Below are positions 6,790 to 10,425 of a DNA stretch of 10,425 nt, one piece after another. The notes beneath the pieces are model-generated. The model ran no database searches. It was not told the origin of the DNA and worked only from the letters and a program-made list of their open reading frames with translations. The stretch spans positions 1 to 10,425 of the forward strand of contig JBPCSL010000082.1 in NCBI GenBank assembly GCA_051007175.1, read 5' to 3'. The stretch comes from Mxb001 sp051007175. GTDB lineage: Bacteria; Actinomycetota; Actinomycetes; S36-B12. Position 1 is the first letter of the stretch, and each line of letters begins with the position of its first letter. A program made the translations under genes and the position numbers.

Positions 6790-7894
6790 ACCAGGAGATC
6801 GAGGCCACGATGACGGAGGCGACGACCACGAGCGGCCACACGATCCAGAAGCCGCCCCCGAAGACCGGCAGTCCGAGTCCGTCCTGGATGAAGCGCAGCA
6901 GCACCAGGTGCCAGAGGAAGACCCCGTAGGAAATCGTCCCGAGGTAGACGACCACGGGGTTGCGCAGGACCCTCGCCCAGGTGGAGCTCTCGCCCCATTC
7001 GCCGAGGAATCCCGGCAGCAGGAGGAACGCCGCGATGGCGCCGTAGAGCACGTGCTTGATGACGAGACTGTGGGGCTGCGCCGGATCGAAGGTGAGCGGG
7101 CCGGCCAGCGGCGTCGCGGCGACGACGTACAGGCTCACGGCGATGACGAGGCACCAGGGCGTCGCGCGGGCGACCTGGCGCACTGCCCACATCCAGCGCG
7201 GGGCGCCGACATACTGCAGCCGCACCTGGATGACCGCGGCCGCCATACCCAGCGCGAACCAGTCCAGGAAGCCGGGCAGCCAGTAGCCGGTGATGGTGGC
7301 GTTGCCGAAGACGCCGGACACGCGCAGCACGGTGTAGGTCCAGGCCAGCGCCACGCACCCCAGCAGGACGATGAGCTGCCACCGCGCGCTCGCGGAGGCG
7401 TCGCCGCGCTGGCGTCGGCCCGCCACCCACGCAAGGACCGGCAGCAGGATGTAGAAAGCGACCTCGGTCGCGAGGCTCCACGTCTGCGTGAGTCCCTCGA
7501 GGGTGAACCCGGGGATGTAGATGTGCAGCAGGCCCAGGTGGACGGGCCATGCCTGCCAGCGCACCGGCTGGATATCGGGCAGCAGGAGCAGGGTGACGAC
7601 GACCATCACCCAGTACGCCGGGAGGATCCGGGCGGCCCGGCGCAGGGCGTAGGTGCCGAGTCGTGGGGCCGGGGTCGCGGTCATGGCGGCCCGGGCCCAG
7701 GGCCGGTAGAGCAAGAAGCCGGACAGGAGGAAGAACAGGGTCACCCCGAAGTCCATGCGACCCATGAGCGGCCCGATGACGGGCGTGAGGATCTCGCCGG
7801 TATTGAAGGCGACGTGGGTCGTGAGCACCATGAAGGCCGCGATGGCTCGGTAGCCGTCGAGGAGCGGGAAGGCGCCGGAGCCTCTCTCGCTCAC
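6719..7894 (-). CDS. Acyltransferase-3 family membrane O-acyltransferase, Rv0228-like
   Basis: This 391-residue polytopic protein belongs to the acyltransferase-3 family (OafA/NodX type), which moves acyl groups, often acetyl or succinyl, across the membrane onto envelope sugars or lipids. The first helix carries the family start LDGYRAIAAFMVLTTH with the likely catalytic histidine H27. Next come FFLLSGFLL (54-62) and YALRRAARILPAYW (82-95); later come YGVFLWH with a histidine near 329 and the closing motif SLERP (E372). About ten hydrophobic segments are visible. I prefer the GTG at 7894 because GGGAGG lies 4 nt before it; the upstream ATG at 7963 would add 23 polar residues and would lie upstream of the putative promoter. 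It is convergent with aftD, overlapping it by 71 bp, and divergent from the DUF3068 gene, as with Rv0228/Rv0227c. The family is firm; substrate is unknown, though an envelope glycan is the natural guess. Confidence 0.92.
   Translation of the reverse strand: MSERGSGAFPLLDGYRAIAAFMVLTTHVAFNTGEILTPVIGPLMGRMDFGVTLFFLLSGFLLYRPWARAAMTATPAPRLGTYALRRAARILPAYWVMVVVTLLLLPDIQPVRWQAWPVHLGLLHIYIPGFTLEGLTQTWSLATEVAFYILLPVLAWVAGRRQRGDASASARWQLIVLLGCVALAWTYTVLRVSGVFGNATITGYWLPGFLDWFALGMAAAVIQVRLQYVGAPRWMWAVRQVARATPWCLVIAVSLYVVAATPLAGPLTFDPAQPHSLVIKHVLYGAIAAFLLLPGFLGEWGESSTWARVLRNPVVVYLGTISYGVFLWHLVLLRFIQDGLGLPVFGGGFWIVWPLVVVASVIVASISWFSLERPLQAWSHRPQRVSVASVT
6765..6786. terminator. Perfect 9-bp-stem hairpin inside the overlapping gene ends
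   Basis: GCCTGGAGC (6765-6773) and GCTCCAGGC (6778-6786) are exact inverted repeats around a GGAC loop. The hairpin ends at the base before the aftD TGA stop and lies 44 bp before the acyltransferase stop on the other strand. Neither strand has a T-run, so it would be a non-canonical hairpin terminator or a polymerase/RNA stability barrier serving both convergent genes. It encodes PGADAPG at the end of AftD and part of the conserved SLERPLQA segment of the acyltransferase. Confidence 0.5.
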
Positions 7895-7939
7895 GGGCCC
7901 TCCCAGGCGCCTGGGCCGGATCTCCCGGCGGGAGCCCCC

Positions 7940-7945
7940 AGTATC
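7940..7945 (-). promoter_or_regulatory. Putative -10 box GATACT for the acyltransferase
   Basis: On the minus strand GATACT matches TATAAT at four positions. A start about 7 nt further on gives a leader of roughly 40 nt that holds the GGGAGG binding site before GTG 7894. It lies only 3 bp from the plus-strand TACCGT box. No -35 element is clear. Confidence 0.3.
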
Positions 7946-7948
7946 CGC

Positions 7949-7954
7949 TACCGT
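7949..7954 (+). promoter_or_regulatory. Putative -10 box TACCGT for the DUF3068 gene
   Basis: This is the fourth copy of TACCGT in the window, again oriented toward the next gene. Transcription would start near 7961, giving a leader of about 40 nt that contains the GGAGG binding site (7994-7998). No -35 element is clear. Confidence 0.45.
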
Positions 7955-8002
7955 CTCCTCCACTCCCGTTCACCCGGGGGCCGTCCTCGTCTCGGAGGTT
8001 CC

Positions 8003-8983
8003 ATGAAGCGCGGAATTGGCATCGTGCTGATAGGCCTAGGTGTTTTCCTCGTCGTCATCGGCGCGCTCCTGCGGTTCACCGTGGTGCCCGCGGTTGCCAA
8101 GGCGCCCCTGTCGCCCGGCGAGGACTCCGGTGGCGTGACACAGACGGACCAGGCCGGCGTGGCCGCGAAGCTTTTCGACCCGGGGACTCTCACCGAGCGG
8201 ACCGATGTCCCCCTCACCGCGACGCGCTTCACGCGCGGTGACGTGCCTGCGAGCCAGACGGCGGACGCCAAGGCCGGCGACCTCGCGGTCTACGACACCT
8301 TCCAGCGCGTCGAGGACAACGCGGGCGTGGTCGTCACGGCGGCCACCGCTCGATTCGCGTTCAACCGGGTGACCTCCGAGCTGTCCAACTGCTGCGGCGC
8401 CAACCTCGACGGCGAGGACGTCCAGATGAGCGGGATCGTGCCGTTGAAGTTCCCGATGTTCACTCAGCAGCAGACCTACCCCTACTTCGACACCGACCTC
8501 AACCGCGGCGTCGACGCGGTCTTCCAGGGACAGGAGGAGGTGGAGGGCCTTCCCGTCTACAAGTTCCTCGTGGTCGTCGAGCCCACTCAGACCGGCACCC
8601 TCGAGGTCCCCGGCGACCTGGTGGGATCGCCCGACCCCAGCTTCATTGCGCCACGGTTCTACGCCAACACCCTCACCCTGTACGTCGAGCCCACGACCGG
8701 CGCGATCGTCAAGGGCGAGAGCGTCCAGAAGCAGACGCTGCGCGGCCCGGACGGGACTGATCAGCTCACGATCATCGACGCTGTGATCGGCACCACGCCG
8801 GCTGAAGTCACGGACGGGGTCAACTACGCCAAGACCCAGGCGGCGCTGCTGAACCTGCTCAACAACACGGTGCCGCTCGTGGCGGGGATCCTGGGCCTCA
8901 TCCTGCTCATCATCGGCATCGCGCTGGTCGCGACGGCCAAGCCCAAGCAGGGTGGCACCCACGCGGGGTCCGCGGCCGCCTAG
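8003..8983 (+). CDS. DUF3068 (PorA-family-named) membrane protein, Rv0227c-like
   Basis: This 326-residue protein has a hydrophobic helix near each end and a large domain between them. The N-terminal helix (about residues 4-30) follows MKRG, and the C-terminal helix (about 291-314, LVAGILGLILLIIGIALVAT) precedes a short Lys/Gly tail, so the middle is probably outside the membrane. That domain carries family-like segments: RFAFNRVTSELSNCCGANL with a vicinal cysteine pair, PLKFPMFTQQQTYPYFDTD, and LYVEPTTGAIVKGE. These fit DUF3068, a family databases sometimes label 'porin PorA family'; there is no evidence here that it forms a pore. ATG 8003 has GGAGG 4 nt upstream. The frame is open far upstream, but only as antisense to the acyltransferase. 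Rv0227c occupies the matching position beside the acyltransferase in M. tuberculosis, suggesting an envelope role. Biochemical function is unknown. Confidence 0.88.
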   Translation: MKRGIGIVLIGLGVFLVVIGALLRFTVVPAVAKAPLSPGEDSGGVTQTDQAGVAAKLFDPGTLTERTDVPLTATRFTRGDVPASQTADAKAGDLAVYDTFQRVEDNAGVVVTAATARFAFNRVTSELSNCCGANLDGEDVQMSGIVPLKFPMFTQQQTYPYFDTDLNRGVDAVFQGQEEVEGLPVYKFLVVVEPTQTGTLEVPGDLVGSPDPSFIAPRFYANTLTLYVEPTTGAIVKGESVQKQTLRGPDGTDQLTIIDAVIGTTPAEVTDGVNYAKTQAALLNLLNNTVPLVAGILGLILLIIGIALVATAKPKQGGTHAGSAAA

Positions 8984-8999
8984 GCGAGCACTGGCCGGA

Positions 9000-9016
9000 A
9001 GGCCCTCGAGGGGCCT
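9000..9016 (+). terminator. Possible weak terminator hairpin after the DUF3068 gene
   Basis: AGGCCC (9000-9005) pairs with GGGCCT (9011-9016) around TCGAG, 16 nt after the DUF3068 stop. The stem is all G-C except one A-T pair and there is no T-run. It lies where the -35 region of the rpsA promoter would be. Confidence 0.35.
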
Positions 9017-9020
9017 GCGC

Positions 9021-9026
9021 TATCCT
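9021..9026 (+). promoter_or_regulatory. Putative -10 box TATCCT for rpsA
   Basis: TATCCT is a good TANNNT element and the best candidate between the DUF3068 stop and rpsA. It predicts transcription from about 9033 and a leader near 146 nt. It differs from the TACCGT boxes of the envelope genes. No TTGACA-like -35 element is visible. Confidence 0.4.
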
Positions 9027-9065
9027 CCTGGGGCGCGTTGAGCCCGCACGCGTCCCAGACCGAGC

Positions 9066-9177
9066 GGACTCGTGATGTTCTCCGCGGCCCGAGGGCCCCG
9101 GCCTCAGGGGTCGGCTCCCAGTCCACGTAGATCACGGGCTTTCCGCGTGCCCGACGACATCTATCCGACCGGAGTCC
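9066..9177 (+). promoter_or_regulatory. Structured rpsA leader, possible cis-regulatory RNA
   Basis: CTCGTGAT (9069-9076) can pair with ATCACGGG (9131-9138) with one G-U pair. Inside that stem, CGGCCC plus GAGG (9085-9094) can fold onto CCTC plus GGGTCG (9102-9113) with a 2-nt bulge. Alternatively GGACTC (9066-9071) is complementary to GAGTCC (9172-9177), which covers the rpsA ribosome binding site; the two folds share bases 9069-9071 and so compete. S1 in E. coli represses its own translation through its leader, so a similar role here is possible but unproven. GC-rich RNA folds easily by chance. Confidence 0.3.
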
Positions 9178-9182
9178 CATGA
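9075..9182 (+). CDS. Possible 35-codon upstream frame coupled to rpsA
   Basis: An ATG at 9075 (or GTG at 9072) opens a 35-residue frame, starting MFSAARGPRPQ and ending TGVP. It stops at the TGA of 9180-9182, so it overlaps the rpsA start as ATGA. The predicted peptide is Arg/Pro/Ser-rich with no known motif. There is no good ribosome binding site, and G/C at third positions is only about two thirds, below that of the surrounding genes, so coding potential is weak. The overlap is the typical geometry for translational coupling. It may well be chance. Confidence 0.2.
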   Translation: MFSAARGPRPQGSAPSPRRSRAFRVPDDIYPTGVP

Positions 9183-10425
9183 CTTCCCAGACCATCACCG
9201 GCGTCCCCCAGGTCGCCGTCAACGACATCGGCGACGCCGAGGATTTCCTCGCTGCCATCGACTCGACCATTAAGTACTTCAATGACGGCGACATCGTCGA
9301 GGGGACCATCGTCAAGGTGGACCGCGATGAGGTCCTCCTTGATATCGGCTACAAGACCGAGGGCGTCATTCCCTCCCGCGAGCTCTCCATCAAGCACGAC
9401 GTTGACCCCAGCCAGGTCGTGTCCGTCGGCGATGCGGTGGAGGCTCTCGTCCTCCAGAAGGAGGACAAGGAAGGTCGCCTCATCCTGTCCAAGAAGCGCG
9501 CCCAGTACGAGCGCGCCTGGGGCACGATCGAGCGCATCAAGGAGCAGGACGGCGTGGTCGAGGGCTCCGTCATCGAGGTCGTCAAGGGCGGTCTCATCCT
9601 CGACATCGGACTGCGCGGCTTCCTCCCCGCCTCGCTGGTGGAGATGCGCCGCGTGCGCGACCTTCAGCCCTACGTCGGCAAGACCCTCGAGGCCAAGATC
9701 ATCGAGCTCGACAAGAACCGCAACAACGTCGTGCTCTCGCGGCGCGCCTGGCTCGAGCAGACCCAGAGCGAGGTCCGCCAGACCTTCCTCAACCAGCTGC
9801 AGAAGGGCCAGATCCGGGCCGGCGTGGTGTCCTCCATCGTCAACTTCGGCGCCTTCGTCGACCTGGGTGGGGTCGACGGCCTCGTCCACGTGTCGGAGCT
9901 GTCCTGGAAGCACATCGATCACCCCTCCGAGGTGGTCGAGGTCGGCCAGGAGGTCACGGTCGAGGTCCTCGACGTCGACATGGACCGCGAGCGCGTCTCG
10001 CTATCCCTCAAGGCGACCCAGGAGGATCCCTGGCAGCACTTCGCGCGCACTCACCAGATCGGCCAGGTCACCCCGGGTCGCGTTACCAAGCTCGTGCCCT
10101 TCGGCGCCTTCGTGCGCGTCGAGGAGGGCATCGAGGGACTTGTGCACATCTCCGAGCTCGCCGAGCGTCATGTGGAGATCCCCGAGCAGATCGTGCAGGT
10201 CGGCGACGAAATCTTCGTCAAGGTCATCGACATCGACCTGGAGCGCCGCCGCATCTCGCTGAGTCTCAAGCAGGCCAACGAGTCGGGCGAGGGCGACGTG
10301 GCCGACGAGTTCGACCCCTACCTCTACGGCATGGCTCCGGCCTTCGACGAGGCCGGCAACTACGTCGGCCCCGAGGGCTTCGATCCCGAGACCGGTGAGT
10401 GGAAGGCCGGGTTCGAGGGCCAGCG
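9179..10425 (+). CDS. rpsA: 30S ribosomal protein S1 (3' end outside window)
   Basis: The frame runs from ATG 9179 to the window edge without a stop, giving 415 complete codons of a protein that is usually about 480 residues in actinobacteria. Four S1 (OB-fold) RNA-binding repeats are visible at about residues 36-105, 123-188, 209-277 and 294-363. The last two carry the signature VNFGAFVDL...GLVHVSEL and VPFGAFVRV...GLVHISEL, and each ends in SLSLK. The acidic linker and the tail beginning DPYLYGMAP, with repeated GFDPETGEW-like text, is the actinobacterial form of the C-terminus. S1 binds mRNA on the 30S subunit and helps recruit it for initiation. GGAG (9171-9174) lies 4 nt before the ATG. 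Identity is very sure. Adjacency to the envelope genes differs from M. tuberculosis, where rpsA follows polA. Confidence 0.98.
   Translation, partial: MTSQTITGVPQVAVNDIGDAEDFLAAIDSTIKYFNDGDIVEGTIVKVDRDEVLLDIGYKTEGVIPSRELSIKHDVDPSQVVSVGDAVEALVLQKEDKEGRLILSKKRAQYERAWGTIERIKEQDGVVEGSVIEVVKGGLILDIGLRGFLPASLVEMRRVRDLQPYVGKTLEAKIIELDKNRNNVVLSRRAWLEQTQSEVRQTFLNQLQKGQIRAGVVSSIVNFGAFVDLGGVDGLVHVSELSWKHIDHPSEVVEVGQEVTVEVLDVDMDRERVSLSLKATQEDPWQHFARTHQIGQVTPGRVTKLVPFGAFVRVEEGIEGLVHISELAERHVEIPEQIVQVGDEIFVKVIDIDLERRRISLSLKQANESGEGDVADEFDPYLYGMAPAFDEAGNYVGPEGFDPETGEWKAGFEGQ

Noticed and set aside
5538..6929. 463-codon plus-strand frame spanning the end of aftD
   Set aside because: Arg/Gly-rich out-of-frame translation of aftD; no motif or start signal.
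6570..7973. 467-codon minus-strand frame overlapping the acyltransferase
   Set aside because: It is in a different frame from the acyltransferase motifs and is Arg/Pro/Ala-rich; the membrane helices and SLERP motif lie in the other frame.
6356..8002. Open frame running without a stop through the acyltransferase antisense strand into the DUF3068 gene
   Set aside because: The upstream portion is antisense to the acyltransferase and reads as charged low-complexity sequence. The DUF3068 gene has its own ATG with GGAGG and a membrane helix right after it.
9161..10262. Minus- and plus-strand frames overlapping rpsA (9161-9922 and 9282-10262)
   Set aside because: They are shadows of the S1 gene, whose four repeats are clear in the frame starting at 9179.
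1..10425. Mobile element, defence island, CRISPR array, tRNA or rRNA
   Set aside because: I saw no transposase or integrase motifs, no evenly spaced repeats, no tRNA-like cloverleaf and no shift in base composition; the genes are core-type.

Overview
This window is high-GC DNA (about 70% by eye) with strong G/C third-position bias, GTG starts and long antisense shadow reading frames. The proteins point to the Actinomycetota: an AftD-type arabinofuranosyltransferase, a DUF3068 protein, a DUF2613-like micro-protein and an actinobacterial ribosomal protein S1. I cannot name the order or genus. AftD in mycobacteria works on arabinogalactan, but relatives occur more widely, so a mycolate envelope should not be assumed.

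Layout, left to right: (1) 2-472 (+), the C-terminal part of a membrane protein resembling M. tuberculosis Rv0226c. (2) 496-636 (+), a 46-residue membrane or secreted micro-protein. (3) 633-1769 (-), a GT4 glycosyltransferase (Rv0225-like). (4) 1881-2636 (+), a class I SAM methyltransferase (Rv0224c-like). (5) 2623-6789 (+), AftD, 1388 residues, overlapping the methyltransferase by 14 nt. (6) 6719-7894 (-), an acyltransferase-3 membrane protein (Rv0228-like). (7) 8003-8983 (+), a DUF3068 membrane protein (Rv0227c-like). (8) 9179 to the window end (+), rpsA, truncated by the window edge.

Genes 1-7 look like an envelope-glycan assembly block: a cytoplasmic glycosyltransferase and a methyltransferase under a shared divergent control region, a polyprenyl-phosphate-sugar-dependent GT-C enzyme, an O-acyltransferase and two membrane proteins of unknown role. 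As I recall it, the M. tuberculosis Rv0224c-Rv0228 cluster holds the same families in similar relative orientation, while aftD and the micro-protein lie a few genes away (Rv0236c/Rv0236A). Here they are merged and run into rpsA, which sits elsewhere in M. tuberculosis.

The least expected signals are regulatory and architectural. The hexamer TACCGT lies upstream of four of the starts; for the divergent glycosyltransferase and methyltransferase it is exactly 6 nt before a GTG codon, suggesting leaderless mRNAs. Two convergent gene ends overlap: one pair shares the four bases CTAG as both stop codons, the other overlaps by 71 bp around a perfect 9-bp-stem palindrome. rpsA has a long, foldable leader with a 35-codon upstream frame ending in an ATGA overlap with the rpsA start. 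I saw no tRNA, rRNA, CRISPR array, insertion sequence or phage gene, and no non-coding stretch longer than 300 bases.
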